A DNA stretch of 64,000 nt from JALOKP01 sp963800865 (GCA_963800865.1 CAWDCL010000005.1:496001-560000); one strand, 5' to 3'. Numbered from the stretch's first letter, positions 9,168-19,693 are shown. Numbers and translations: made by a program. The notes: a model not told the origin generated them from the letters alone.

Positions 9168-11385
9168 ATGCCGCGCTTCGGCCGTGCCGTCCTCGTCGCG
9201 TCGTCCCTGCTCGTCCTGCTCACGCTGCTCGTTCCGGTCGGCGCGGCCGGCGGCAAGGAGCTCACCCTCGAGCGGATCTTCTCCGATCCGCCGCTGGCCG
9301 GACGGACCGCCGAGGAAGCGGCCTGGCTGCCCGACAGCTCGCGGGTGACGCTGCTCGAGCGCTCCGGAATCGAGCCGAACGTGACCTTCGCACTGGTCGC
9401 CGTCGACCCGGCCACCGGCGCGAGGACGACGCTCGTGGCGGACAAGGACCTCCCCTCGTTCGGTGCCGGGGAGAAGGCGGTCAAGCCGGCGCTTTCCGGC
9501 TACCGCTGGACGCCGGACGGCAAGGCGCTGCTCCTGGTCCGGCGGCACCGACCTCTTCCTCTTCGAGCCCGGCGCGAAGACGACGCGCCGGCTGACCAAT
9601 ACGCCGGCCGCGGAGGAGGAACTGCAGTTCTCGCCCGACGGCCGCTTCCTCGCCTTCGTGCGCGAGCGGAACCTGTTCGCGCTGGAGCTGGCGTCGGGGC
9701 GCGAGATCCAGCTCTCCACCGACGGCGGCGAGAACCGCGTCAACGCGCAGTGGGACTGGCTCTACGGCGAGGAACTGGCGGAACCCGGCAGCACGGCCTA
9801 CGCCTGGTCGCCCGACTCGCGCGCGATCGCGTACATCTCGCTCGACGAGACGCTCGTCCCGCGCTTCCCGCTGGTGGACGAGATGAGCGTCCAGCCGGTC
9901 GTCACGCTGACCCCGTACCCCAGGCCCGGCGACCCGAACCCGGTCCCCTCGCTGCGCGTCGTCTCGGTCGTCCCCGAGCCGGACGGCCGCAGCCTGGCGC
10001 ACGAGCTGAAGTGGGCCAACGGCGAGAACTACCTGGTCCGCGTCGGCTGGATGCCGGACGGGAAGGCCGCGTGGTACGAGCTGCTGGACCGGCCGCAGAC
10101 CCGGCTGCAGCTCACGCGTCTCGACCGCGCGACCGGCGTCTCGACGCCGCTGCTCGTCGAGAGCGACGCGGCGTGGATCAACCTCCACGACGACCTGCGG
10201 TTTCTCAAGGACGGGCGCTTCCTCTGGTCCTCGGAGCGCGATGGCAACCGCCACCTCTACCTCTACGACGCCGCCGGCAGGCCCGTCCGGCAGCTCACGA
10301 AGGGGCCGTGGAACGTCTCCGCCGTGGTCGGCTTCGACGAGGCCGCCGGAACGGTCTTCTTCGTCGGCAAGGAGAAGAGCGTCCTCGAGCTGCAGCTCTA
10401 CCGCGTGCAGCTGGACGGCACCGGGTTGAAGCGCCTGACCGGGGAGCGGGGGACGCACCTCGTCACCGCGATGTCGCCGAACAACCGCTGGGCCGTCGAC
10501 AGCTTCTCCGCGGCGATGGTCCCGCCGTCGAGCTTCGTGATCGACGCCGCGGGCCGGCGCACCGCGACGCTCGCCGACAACGGCAACGCGCCCTGGTTCG
10601 AGTACGCCGTCGGAAAGCAGGAGTTCCTGACCCTCGAGGCGAAGGACGGCACGACGCTTCACGCCAGCCTGCTGCGCCCGGATGGCTTCGATCCGGCGAA
10701 GAAGTACCCCGTGATCGTCTACCTCTACGGCGGGCCGGGGCCGCAGGTCGTGTCCGACGCCTGGGGGCGCTCGTACACGATGTTCCACAGCTACCTCGCC
10801 TCGCGGGGCTTCCTCGTCTTCTCGATCGACAACCGGGGGTCCGGCGGCCGCGAGCGCGCCTTCGAGCGCGCGCTGCTCAGGCGCTTCGGCAGGATCGAGC
10901 TGGAGGACCAGCTGGCCGGCGTGCAGTACCTGAAGTCGCTGCCCTACGTCGATGGCGAGCGGCTCGGGATCTGGGGCTGGTCGTACGGCGGCTACATGAC
11001 GGCCTACGCGCTGACCAACGCCCCGGGCGTCTTCAAGGCCGGCGCGGCGGTGGCGCCCGTCACCAACTGGCTGCTGTACGACTCGGCCTACACGGAGCGC
11101 TACCTCAAGCTGCCATCCGAGAACCCCGACGGGTACCGCGACTCGTCACCGGTCAACCAGGCCGACAAGCTGGAGGGCGCGCTGCTGCTGATCCACGGTA
11201 CCGGCGACGACAACGTTCACGCGCAGAACTCGCTGCAGCTGGTCGAGAAGCTCTACACCGCGGGGAAGCCGTACGACCTGCAGCTCTACCCCAACAAGAA
11301 CCACGGCATCCCCGGCAACCCGGCGCGCCTGCACCTGCACCGCCGGATCGCCGACCACTTCGAGCGGGCTCTCGCGCCGCGGTAG
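9168..11385 (+). CDS. S9 family (DPP4-type) prolyl peptidase, frameshifted
   Basis: Exported serine peptidase of the prolyl-oligopeptidase family. A signal peptide (MPRFGRAVLVASSLLVLLTLLV) is followed by a DPP4-like beta-propeller and the alpha/beta hydrolase domain. The nucleophile Ser is in GWSYGGYM, the acid Asp in GTGDDNVHAQNS and the His in NKNHGIPGN. It probably removes N-terminal dipeptides from peptides in the periplasm. The frame shifts by one extra base at about 9539, in the propeller: ALLLV is followed out of phase by SGGTDLFLFEPG. The ATG at 9168 has GGAGG ahead. It converges on ccsA with 35 bp between. Confidence 0.85.
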
Positions 11386-11420
11386 CAGCCGCGGCGCGGG
11401 GCCGGCCTCGCCGCGACGGC

Positions 11421-13212
11421 CTACGCGTAGCTGTGCAGGCCGACGATCACGAAGTTGACGGCGACCCAGTTGAAGATCATCACCGCGCAGCCGATCACGG
11501 CCAGGATCGCGGTCCAGAGCGCCTTGTCCTTGACCTTGTAGCGGACGTGCAGCAGCACCAGGAAGACCAGCCAGGTGTTGAGCGCGAAGACCTCCTTGGG
11601 ATCCCAGCCCCACGGGCGGCCCCACGAGAAGTAGGCCCAGACCGCGCCGAGGATCGTCCCGACCCAGAGCGTGATGAAGGCCAGCTCGAGGAAGATCATC
11701 GTCGCGCCGTCGAGCGACTTGGCCAGGCCCGAGCGGTTCTCGTCGCCGGGGGCCAGGCCGCGCCCGAGGATCAGGGAGCCCGCGCCGCCGCGGAGCGCCC
11801 CGGTGCCGCCGGTGCCGGCCCAGGCCTCGGCGAGGCGCGGCGAGGTCACCCAGGCGTTCAGCGCGCGGCCGGCGAGGTAGAGCGTCGCCGTCACGCCGCC
11901 GAAGAAGATCAGCGCGTAGGAGGCGATGACCATGTTGGTGTGGATGTAGAGCCAGATCGTGCGGTCGAGTACCGGCATCACGGTGGAGATGTCGGAGTTG
12001 AGCGTGACCGGCATGAAGTGCCCGAGCATCAGCGCGAACATCGCGTAGGTGGAAGCCGCGAGCGCGGGCAGGTTCTTGACCGGCCAGCGCCGCAGGACGA
12101 GTTCGAGCACGATCGCCGCCAGTGCGCCGAACCATGCCGAGGCGGTGACCGCCTCGAACATGTTGGAGTTCGGGATCCGCCCGGCCAGCCACCAGCGCAG
12201 GACGATCGAGAAGGTCTGGAGCGCGAAGCCGGTGACGAAGAGCGTCAACCCGGCGACCCGCGCCCAGCGGAACCGGTAGACCGTGGCCATCAGCAGGAAC
12301 GGCAGGGCCAGGAAGTAGACCAGCCAGACCATCGTCATCTTGTCGTTCTTGTAGTACCAGTGTTCCCACGACAGGCGCGCCGCCGCCGGGTAGAGCCGCG
12401 GCTCCACCAGCGCGAAGTTCTGCGCCAGCGTATTGAGCGCCTGGCCGGCCGCCGCCGCGTCCTGGAAGCGCCAGGCGTTCTCGAGCGACTGCCAGGCGGC
12501 GCCGATCGCCGCGCTCCGCTCGGCGAGCCCGGTCGCGGCCGGCATCGGGCGTCCCGGCGCGCTCATCATCCCGCGCGCGGCCTGCGCCACCGTGAGCCAG
12601 GGGTCCGTATCGCTTGCCCCCGACCGGCGGCACCGGGCGCCAGAGCGAGAGCAGCACGCCCGCGTCGGACAGGCTGCGGGCGGCCTGGATCGCGTTGACC
12701 TCGCGGCTGGTGCGCATCAGGTCGCGCTCCATCGCCGCCAGCACCTGCCGCACCGGAGGCTGGTCGAGGAAGATCGGCGACACCAGCCCGGTCTGCTCGA
12801 TCCGCTGCAGCTCGGTCTCCGCGATCGCGCCCTGGCGGTTCTCGGGCAGCACGATGCTGCGCACGCCCTGCGTGATCTGCGTCCGGATCATCGGCTTCTT
12901 GACGAAGATCACGTTCGTGCCGGCGTAGTGCTCGGGGACCAGGACCATGTCCAGGTAGAGCAGCACCGGGTCGATCTCGCGCATCGCGCGCGAGCTGTTG
13001 ACCAGCTTCAGCCGCTCGCGGGCAAGCGAGTCGAAGGTCTTGACGCGTCCGTCCTCCTGGACCGCGCTGACGCGGATCGCCGACAGGTCGACGGAGTTCG
13101 CGAAGGCGCTGCCGACCGAGAGCTGGATCGGCGCGTCGGCAGCCCGTGCCGCGCCGGCCACGGTGCCCAGCGCCAGGACGGCGAGGAAGGCGGTCACCAG
13201 GCGGCGGCTCAT
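11421..13212 (-). CDS. ccsA: Cytochrome c maturation protein CcsA (system II), frameshifted
   Basis: Haem-handling membrane protein of the system II pathway, which attaches haem to exported apocytochromes with ResB. A signal peptide and an N-terminal domain of about 200 residues (NSVDLSAIRVSAVQEDGRVKT) precede the classical multi-helix CcsA core. The core carries the WWD haem-binding segment FSWGRPWGWDPKEVFALNTW and conserved His residues in GHFMPV and IHTNMVIASYA. Near 12607 the frame changes by one extra base: VGGKRY is followed out of phase by DPWLTVAQAARG. Its ATG overlaps the resB stop (ATGA). A fused N-terminal domain is seen in some lineages and is not itself an anomaly. Confidence 0.85.
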
Positions 13213-15596
13213 GCTTCGGTCTCCGTGAGACGAGCGCGCGCGGCGCCGGAGGCGGCCGCCGGTTGCGCCGGGAAGGGGGTGGCGCCGGGCAGGTCCTGGA
13301 GTGCGCCGCCGGTCTCCGCGCGGCGATCGCCGAGCCGGCGGCGCAGGATGACCGGCTTCACGTAGAACGCCCAGAGCGTGCCGAGCACGGTCAGGATGGA
13401 GCCCAGGAGCATCGTGCCCACCCCGTGCCGGTTGCCGACGCCGAGCCCGGTGTAGTTCATCCCTGCGTAGCCGGCTCGCTCGTCGGGCGGGTCCCACGTG
13501 CTCTGGAAGTACCACCACCCGTCGTGCTCGGTCGGGTTGTTGCTGTGGACCTCCTCCAGGTCGGACCAGCGGCCGTTCTCGTAGAAGCGCACGAGGCTCT
13601 TGTAGTCGCGCTCCTTCTCGCCGCCGGGGTAGACCTCGAGCTGGAACTCCTCGAGCGCGACCGGCGCCGGGAGCCGAAGCGTCTCGCGCGAGTAGAGCAA
13701 CTCGAGCTGCCGGCCGGAGGCGAGCGTGACGCGGCGCGGGTAGTAGCCGACCCGGCTCGGGTGCGCGTAGTGGCTGTACTCCACCCATTGCGTCTCGGGC
13801 GGCTGGCCGGCCTCGGCCAGCTCGACCTGGATCAGCGAGTAGTGGGGCCCGGTCTTGGCGTCCCGCTCGCGGCGCGGCACCACGCGCGGCCTGGACACCA
13901 GGCGCGAGTTGGGGCTGGCCTCCCAGGCGGTCAGCTTCATCGCGCCGTCCAGGAACTCGACCGGCTGGCCGGGCGTCAGCGGCCGCTCGATCACCTGCCC
14001 GCCGTCGCTGACGAGCAGCGCGACGAGGCCGTTCCGGCCGCCCACGATCCGCAGCCCGGATTCCACGAGACCGCCCGCCTCGAGCACGATGCCGTCGTCG
14101 ACGAGCGACGCGAGCGGGCGTCCTTCGGCGTCGAGGTCGCGGGTGAGCCGCGCGTCGGGAGCGGTGACCGCGCGCAGGAAGGTCCCCTTCGGGCCCTTGA
14201 CGCGGACCAGCACCATCGAGCCGTGCACCCCCTCGGGCGTGCCGGGCGGGACCCACTCCGGGAAGAACTGCAGCCCCTGCAGCCGGTACGGCGTGCCGGC
14301 GAGCGCGAACTCCCTGCCGACCACCTCGCCCAGCGGGAAATCCTGCGCGGTCGCGCCGGCGCGGACGCGCAGGCGTGGCGCGCCGGGGCTGCGGAGCCGC
14401 TCGAGCACGGCCGGGTCGTCGACCCAGTCGAAGCGCACGTCGAAGAGATTGTCGCCGAGCGTGACGTGGTTGCGGGCCGGGTCGTTGGCGAGCAGGACCT
14501 CGGACATCGAGCTGTTGCCCACCTGGACGGTGAAGCGCAGGTACGGGTTGAAGCTGCTGCCGCCGGGCTCCCAGGCTTCGCTGAGCATCGCGTAGGGCAG
14601 GAAGCCCGTGACGCGCGCAGAGACCTGTTCGAGCCCCGGGGCCGCCGTCCCCTTGACACGCGGCGCAAGGGCCAGCGGACGCGCGGGGAGCGGCGCCTCG
14701 CCCGGGCTGACGGACGCGGTGTCCGGGGACGCGACGTACTCCCGGTAGCGCGGCAGGCCGCGCAGGGGGTATTCGCTCCACTCGGCGGTCCCCGGCGCGC
14801 GCAGCATCAGCGCCGCGCGGTCGTAGAGGAAGATCCGGTCGTTGGGCGCGTAGTCGAGCGAGACCGTCACGCTGTCGTCGATCAGCTTGCGGCCGAGCAG
14901 CTTGATCGCGCGCCCCTGGCCGGGGACGACGTCCTCCGTGTACTCGGGGTAGCCCACGAGCATCTGGCGGATGAACGGCTGTCCGCCGCCCGAGAGCGGC
15001 TGGAAGCTCAACTGCGCGGAGAGCGTCTTCTTGCCCTTGTCGGTCCCGGTGAGCAGCTCGTAGTTCGAGTTGAGGTCGCCGACCGAGACGCGGTAGGCAC
15101 GGCCGCCGCCGCTCACGATCGCTTCCTCGTCGGGCTGCAGCGTCAGCACGGCCGGCGAACCGCCCGGCAGCTGCACGACCGCCTGCCGGCGGTAGACCGC
15201 CATGTCCCCTTCGCGCTTGAGCCCGAAGTAGATCACGCAGCCGAGCATCAGCACGAGGATCCCGACGTGAACCGTCCAGACGCCGAGGTTCGGCAGGTTG
15301 AGCGGGATGCGGCGGATCGTGACGAGAACCAGCGAGAGCGCGAGCAGCGCGCAGATCACGTGGAATGGCCACCAGTTGAACCACTCCATCTCGGTCAGCT
15401 CGACGCTCTGGCGCGGGAACCAGTCGTAGAACGGCTGCAGGCCGGCCGATCCGAGCCACGAGTAGACCAGGAGGGCGACCATCGTCGAGATGCCGAAGGT
15501 CACGCTCCCGATCGCGTCCACCAGGCGCAGCCACCAGGGCTTGACGGGGGCCGCAGGACGGCGCGGCGCGCCGGCCGGGAAGTTCGCAACGCTCAT
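13209..15596 (-). CDS. resB: ResB-like cytochrome c biogenesis protein
   Basis: A 795-residue ResB/Ccs1 protein, partner of CcsA in system II cytochrome c maturation. Transmembrane segments lie near the N-terminus (VTFGISTMVALLVYSWLGSAG; PFHVICALLALSLVLVTI; VWTVHVGILVLMLGCVIYFGL), with a His near the haem channel. A large periplasmic domain spans residues about 140-725. The last helix near VGTMLLGSILTVLGTLWAFYVKPVI is preceded by the family-typical GWWYFQSTWDPPD stretch. A cytoplasmic Pro/Ala-rich tail ends the protein. No internal frame break is seen over 2.4 kb. It overlaps ccsA by four bases and is probably transcribed first. Confidence 0.85.
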   Translation of the reverse strand: MSVANFPAGAPRRPAAPVKPWWLRLVDAIGSVTFGISTMVALLVYSWLGSAGLQPFYDWFPRQSVELTEMEWFNWWPFHVICALLALSLVLVTIRRIPLNLPNLGVWTVHVGILVLMLGCVIYFGLKREGDMAVYRRQAVVQLPGGSPAVLTLQPDEEAIVSGGGRAYRVSVGDLNSNYELLTGTDKGKKTLSAQLSFQPLSGGGQPFIRQMLVGYPEYTEDVVPGQGRAIKLLGRKLIDDSVTVSLDYAPNDRIFLYDRAALMLRAPGTAEWSEYPLRGLPRYREYVASPDTASVSPGEAPLPARPLALAPRVKGTAAPGLEQVSARVTGFLPYAMLSEAWEPGGSSFNPYLRFTVQVGNSSMSEVLLANDPARNHVTLGDNLFDVRFDWVDDPAVLERLRSPGAPRLRVRAGATAQDFPLGEVVGREFALAGTPYRLQGLQFFPEWVPPGTPEGVHGSMVLVRVKGPKGTFLRAVTAPDARLTRDLDAEGRPLASLVDDGIVLEAGGLVESGLRIVGGRNGLVALLVSDGGQVIERPLTPGQPVEFLDGAMKLTAWEASPNSRLVSRPRVVPRRERDAKTGPHYSLIQVELAEAGQPPETQWVEYSHYAHPSRVGYYPRRVTLASGRQLELLYSRETLRLPAPVALEEFQLEVYPGGEKERDYKSLVRFYENGRWSDLEEVHSNNPTEHDGWWYFQSTWDPPDERAGYAGMNYTGLGVGNRHGVGTMLLGSILTVLGTLWAFYVKPVILRRRLGDRRAETGGALQDLPGATPFPAQPAAASGAARARLTETEA

Positions 15597-15655
15597 GGGG
15601 GACCTGCGCCTCCAGGTGCGCCCCGGGTCGGAGGCCGGGGGGGATCGAGGTGATC

Positions 15656-16393
15656 TTAGCGTCGAGTCCCCGGAGAAGCGAACTTCGCCCTAGTCGCGAT
15701 TAGCTCGCGGGTGAGATCGCTCCGGGTCGAGCGCCGCGGTCCCCGGAGTGCCCGCCACGAGCGCGATCCCGCAGCCTCGGCAGGCCCCGCAGCCGCCCGC
15801 GTGGAGGTCGGGGCGGGGTTGGCGACCGCGGTGGCCGGGGCGCCCGAGGGGGCTGGAGCATGGCCGCTCCGCCCGGGCGCCGCCGGGGATTCGGCGGGTG
15901 ACCGGGGAAAGGTGATCGGTCGCAGGTAGGCCGGCCGTCGCGGCGGGGCGGGCGGGGTCCCCGCGACGGCCGCCCGGCGGCGCCGCCCGGCCAGCGCGTG
16001 CGCCGCCAGGGCGGCGACGAACGCCGTCCCCGTGATCCCGTGGACCCACCCCGCAGCCGGTCGCCATGCCGCATCGGCGAAGGCCTGGACCAGGGTCCCC
16101 GAGAGCACGAGCACGACCGTCAGCGCCAGGATCGCCCGCCCGCTGCCACGGCCCGGCACGCCGCCGCCGCGGAGCTGCTGCTGCGCGTGCGCGCCGTAGA
16201 GCCAGCCGACGACGAAGACGAGCAGCGGCACCGCCAGCACGTGGAGCTTCAGCGCGTACGGCTGGAGCGGGTGACCGTAGGCCGAGAACGGGTCGTTCCG
16301 CGGCAGCAGGTATTTCATCGCCGCGTACGCCAGCCCCGAGACGCCGGCCACCGCCGTCGAAGCCCAGAGCGCGAGTCGCTGCGTGGTCGTCAC
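15656..16393 (-). CDS. Four-helix membrane protein, probable b-type cytochrome
   Basis: A 245-residue protein with four hydrophobic helices: residues about 3-25, 47-67, 82-103 and 112-135. Histidines lie at membrane edges (LKLHVLAVP, LYGAHAQQQ, WVHGITG, LAAHALAG) in a spacing that could bind two haems, as in DUF4405 or cytochrome b561-type proteins. The last 100 residues are a Pro/Ala/Arg-rich tail of low complexity and doubtful function. The GTG start overlaps the FMN-binding gene stop (GTGA). With ApbE and the FMN-binding protein it would pass electrons across the inner membrane to a flavin outside. Haem binding is inferred and not shown. Confidence 0.6.
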   Translation of the reverse strand: MTTTQRLALWASTAVAGVSGLAYAAMKYLLPRNDPFSAYGHPLQPYALKLHVLAVPLLVFVVGWLYGAHAQQQLRGGGVPGRGSGRAILALTVVLVLSGTLVQAFADAAWRPAAGWVHGITGTAFVAALAAHALAGRRRRAAVAGTPPAPPRRPAYLRPITFPRSPAESPAAPGRSGHAPAPSGAPATAVANPAPTSTRAAAGPAEAAGSRSWRALRGPRRSTRSDLTRELIATRAKFASPGTRR

Positions 16394-16971
16394 GGCGTGG
16401 CCTCCAGGACCTGGTGCAGGGCGAGCACGCGGCGCACGGCGTCGGTCATCGCGCCCGACGAGAGCGTCGCGCCCGCCATCGTGCGGATCCCGCGCTGCAG
16501 CCGCAGCTCGTCGTCGAGCGCGCGCCCCCCGAGCTGCGCCAGCCACGGCGCCGTGAGCATGTACTCGGGCGGCTCGTTGAACGAGAGGATCTCGACCCGG
16601 CTGACCTTGCCGGCCGGGTCGAGCACGACCAGCACCGTCTCGGGCAGCGTGCGCACGATGTGGGTGTCGACGAAGGCCCAGCCCGCGGGCTTCCCGGTCG
16701 CCGGATCGGTCGCGGCGTAGTAGGCGACGACCTTGCTGGGCGGCTTCTGGCCGGCGAGCTGCTCGACGCGCGCCGCCTGCGCCGCGTCGAGGAAGGCCGT
16801 CTTCTTCGCGACGACGAGCGGCGCGGGGAAGACGCGCTTCAGCGCGGCCTCGGCCTCGACGAGGACGCCGGCCGGCGCGTTCCCCGTGCCGGCCGCGAGC
16901 AGCGCGGCCAGCACGAAGAGCGTCGCGCCGGCGCGGCGCACGCGCTCAGAACAGGTAGCCGAGCGACGCAT
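16390..16971 (-). CDS. FMN-binding domain protein, predicted ApbE target
   Basis: A 193-residue exported protein with a signal-type helix (ATLFVLAALLAAG) and an FMN-binding domain like those of NqrC, RnfG and NosR. The flavinylation motif lies near the C-terminus as AGATLSSGAMTDAV, with Thr169 the expected phosphoester attachment site. Family knowledge says ApbE transfers FMN to this Thr, and apbE is the first gene of this operon. I use the ATG at 16971, which overlaps the porin end by 26 bp. A GTG at 16941, five bases after the porin stop, is an alternative. Likely an electron-transfer subunit on the periplasmic side. Confidence 0.85.
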   Translation of the reverse strand: MRRSATCSERVRRAGATLFVLAALLAAGTGNAPAGVLVEAEAALKRVFPAPLVVAKKTAFLDAAQAARVEQLAGQKPPSKVVAYYAATDPATGKPAGWAFVDTHIVRTLPETVLVVLDPAGKVSRVEILSFNEPPEYMLTAPWLAQLGGRALDDELRLQRGIRTMAGATLSSGAMTDAVRRVLALHQVLEATP

Positions 16972-18302
16972 TGAACTGGTCCACGCCGGTGCCGGCCGCG
17001 TTCTTGAGGTCCTGGTACTCGGCCTTGATCGCGACCTGGGGGATCGGCCGGTACATCACCCCGTAGCTGGTCGCGGTGCGGTCGTTGGCCCCGGTCACCT
17101 CGGACTGGAATCCCGGCGCGACCTCGGACTGCGTGTTGTAGCGCTCGTAGCGCACGTACGGGTAGAGCGACTGGTTGCGGGCACTGGTCAGCGAGAGCAG
17201 GTCGAAGCCGGCTTCGGCGTACCCGCCGCGCAGCTCGGAGCCGATCGCCTGGTCGGTCTGGATGCTGATCAGCGCCGGCGTCGCCGATGTCGACCGCGGA
17301 CCAGACGCCGCGCAGCCACAGCCCGCGCCACTTCCAATCGGCGTGCACGTCGTAGAGCGTGACCGGGCCGTCGATCGTCTGGCCGTCGACCACGCGCCCC
17401 TGGCCCGAGTCGCCGCGGTAGAACGAGACGCCGGCCAGCAGGCCCGGGACGCCCGTGAGATCGAGGCGCAGCGCCACCGCGAGGTCCTCGGCCAGGGCTT
17501 TCGATCCGGCCTGGCGGCCGCCTCGGATCCCGGCCGACGCGGTGAAGCCCTCGCTGTCGAGGCCGTCCAGCAGGTAGGCCTGGTAGCTGAAGAGTCCGAA
17601 CCGCCCGTGCACGCCGACGCCCGGTTCGCTCCACGTCGTGGGCATGATCACGCCGTCCACGCCCGGGCGCTTGACGCCCAGGTAGGTGGGCGGCTCGTGG
17701 ATCTCGTTGATGATCCCGACCGGCACCAGGACCAGTCCGGCCCGGACGTTCGCGTAGTCATTGAAGAGGAAGTCGAGGTACGCGAACTCGACGGCGACCT
17801 CTCCCTCGTCGTCCGTCGTCGCGTGCTCGAACTCGATCTCGGAGTTGAAGACGATCCGGTCGTTGAACTTGTAGCCGAAGTAGAACACGGCCCGCAGGAA
17901 GTCGATCTGGTCGCGCGCCTCGGACGGCGAGCCGTCGTCCCGGCTGGCGTCGTAGTTCTCGTAGATCATTTCGCCGTAGCCGCCGATCGAAACGCCGCGG
18001 GTCCTGGTGTAGACCTTCGAGGCCGCCGGCGCGAGACCGGTGGCCCCTTCCGGCGTCGGCTCGTCGGGCGTTGGTTCCGGCGTCGGCGTCGCCTCGGCCT
18101 TCTCCCCGGCGCGGAGCGCCTGCAGTTCCTCGGCGAGGACCGCGAGCTTGCGCTCCAGTTCCTCGATCTTCTTCCGGTTCGCCAGCTCCTCCGCGGACGG
18201 GGCCGGTGGTGCGGGCGTTTCCTGCGCAACGACCGGCAGACTCCCCGCAGCCAGGGAGAGCGCGGTCGCGACGAGGGCGTGCTGGAACCTGTCACGGAAC
18301 AT
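16946..18302 (-). CDS. Outer-membrane porin with N-terminal coiled coil, frameshifted
   Basis: Signal peptide (FQHALVATALSLAAGSLPVVAQ), then a coiled coil (NRKKIEELERKLAVLAEELQALRAG), a Pro/Thr/Glu linker, and a beta-barrel with alternating aromatic strands: GYGEMIYENYDASR, FYFGYKFNDRIVFNSEIEFEH, EFAYLDFLFNDYANVRAGLVLVP. It ends in the outer-membrane-type ASLGYLF. The coiled coil plus barrel resembles OprO/P-like porins. One extra base near 17276-17280 breaks the frame: VDIGDA continues out of phase as ALISIQTDQAIG. The ATG at 18302 overlaps the apbE end by 11 bp. It may admit the substrate of the flavin electron-transfer module. Specificity cannot be read from sequence. Confidence 0.8.
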
Positions 18303-19311
18303 CGAGTGTCTCCTTCTCCATGAACTCGAATGTCGCGTCGCCGGCGAGGGCGACGGCATCGGCGGTGGGACCGGGGCCGAGGACGAACAGCGCGGTGGAC
18401 AGCGCGTCGGCGGCGGTCGCGGTCGGCGCGATCACGGCGACGGCGGCCGCCCGGTCGACGGGCTCGCCGGTGCGCGGGTCGATCACGTGGCCGCGGCGCC
18501 GGCCGCCGGCATCGATCGCGCGTTCCGCGTTGCCGGTCACCGACAGGCTGGCGTGGACGAGCGTCAGCGTGTGCGCGGCGCGCGCGCGGTTCGACGGATC
18601 CGCGACGTCGACGATCCAGCCGTCGCTGCCCGGCGGCGCGTCGAGCGCGAGGACCTGGCCGCCGAAGTTGAGCAGTGCGCGCGTCACGCCGGCCGCGCGC
18701 AGGACCGCCGCGGCCTCGTCGAGCGCCATTCCCTTCCCGATCGCGCCGAGGTCGAAGGCCGGCCCGTCGCGTCCGCAGGTCACCGCGGGCGGGTCGGTGA
18801 CGACCCCGAAACGTGCCCAGCCGGAGCGGGAAAGGGCGCCGGCCAGCTCGTCGCGAGAGGGCTCGCGTCCCCCCGTCTTGACGCCCCAGGCGTCGAGGAC
18901 CGCTCCGATGGCGGGGTCGAATGCGCCCCCCGTGCGCGCCGCGAACTCGCGCGCGACCGCGAGCGCGCGGGCCAGTTCCGGCGAGACCGGGATCTGTACC
19001 GCGCCGCCCGAACTCGCTGCGCACCGGGCGTTGAGCTGCGCCAGTTCGCCGTCGGGACGCCAGGTGGTCATGACCTGCTCGAGTCGAGCGATCCGATCCA
19101 GCGCGCGGTCGAGGAGCGGACCGACGCGGTCGGGCGGGCCGAAGGCGCGGGCCTCGCACGGTGCGCCCATCAGCCAGCGCCCCCGGACGACCGGCGGGGA
19201 GCGATCGACCGCAGGTGCCGTCCCGTCCGCGAAGGCGATCCCCGCCACGAGGGCGAGGCAGCCCGCGGCGGTCGCGGTCGCGATCCTGACCCTGTTTCGG
19301 CTCGAAGCCAT
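18292..19311 (-). CDS. apbE: FAD:protein FMN transferase
   Basis: A 339-residue ApbE protein, which uses FAD to attach FMN to Thr in exported proteins. A signal sequence (IATATAAGCLALVAGIAFA) is followed by the fold hallmarks: FGPPDRVGPLLDRALDRIARLEQVMTTW, DLGAIGKGMALDEAAAVL, and the C-terminal RRRGHVIDPRTGEPVDR and ADALSTALFVLGP, where acidic and Thr residues bind the metal. It heads a minus-strand operon with a porin, an FMN-binding target and a four-helix membrane protein. A Fur-box-like palindrome lies 34 bp upstream of the start and another about 180 bp upstream, suggesting iron-responsive control. Confidence 0.92.
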   Translation of the reverse strand: MASSRNRVRIATATAAGCLALVAGIAFADGTAPAVDRSPPVVRGRWLMGAPCEARAFGPPDRVGPLLDRALDRIARLEQVMTTWRPDGELAQLNARCAASSGGAVQIPVSPELARALAVAREFAARTGGAFDPAIGAVLDAWGVKTGGREPSRDELAGALSRSGWARFGVVTDPPAVTCGRDGPAFDLGAIGKGMALDEAAAVLRAAGVTRALLNFGGQVLALDAPPGSDGWIVDVADPSNRARAAHTLTLVHASLSVTGNAERAIDAGGRRRGHVIDPRTGEPVDRAAAVAVIAPTATAADALSTALFVLGPGPTADAVALAGDATFEFMEKETLDVP

Positions 19312-19344
19312 CGCTCCCGCACCCTCGGCAACCCGGGTCTCTAT

Positions 19345-19359
19345 TGCGAATGAGTCGCA
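19345..19359. promoter_or_regulatory. Fur-box-like 7-1-7 palindrome (site 1)
   Basis: TGCGAAT-G-AGTCGCA, a 7-1-7 inverted repeat with one mismatch, 34 bp ahead of the apbE start on the minus strand. The architecture matches classical Fur-family operators (dyads centred on one base with GAAT/ATTC half-sites). It sits where it could block transcription into the operon. Fur itself is not in the window, and Zur or another family member could be the ligand. Confidence 0.55.
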
Positions 19360-19488
19360 TGAGAGCGCTGCAGCGAGTGGGCCCCCGAGCCGCGTTTCAC
19401 CCGGCCTGGCGGGCCCTGCTGGGTATCCTGTCGAGGGTTGGGCGGGGTTCTTCTGCCCGATCGACCGTTTTGCCTTGCTCGCCCTATT

Positions 19489-19503
19489 TGCGAATCATTC
19501 GCA
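19489..19503. promoter_or_regulatory. Fur-box-like perfect 7-1-7 palindrome (site 2)
   Basis: TGCGAAT-C-ATTCGCA, a perfect 7-1-7 dyad in a locally AT-rich patch (19485-19520) that stands out from the surrounding GC-rich DNA. It shares the left half-site with site 1. The 382-bp gap 19312-19693 between divergent apbE and the sugar dehydrogenase holds these two sites. The AT-rich patch probably contains the apbE promoter, though no clean -10/-35 pair can be assigned. Beyond the sites I see nothing else in the gap. Confidence 0.6.
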
Positions 19504-19693
19504 TTAACTAATCAAAAGGTACCTCGCCCCGCCGCGGCTGTCAAGGCTCCGCCCCGGGCGTCGGGGGGCGTCCGTTAACAGGGTTGTTTCTTGCGCTTCC
19601 CCCGGAATGCGCGGTACATCGTTCGTCACTGCAGCGCCCGGCTTGCAGCGCCCGTGGGTGGGACGGGCCCACGCTCCACGACGAGGAACTGCC

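Noticed and set aside
13146..15653. An 835-codon plus-strand open frame across resB
   Set aside because: Shadow of resB; His/Arg/Gln/Asp-rich with no recognisable domain, and resB has membrane helices and family features on the other strand.
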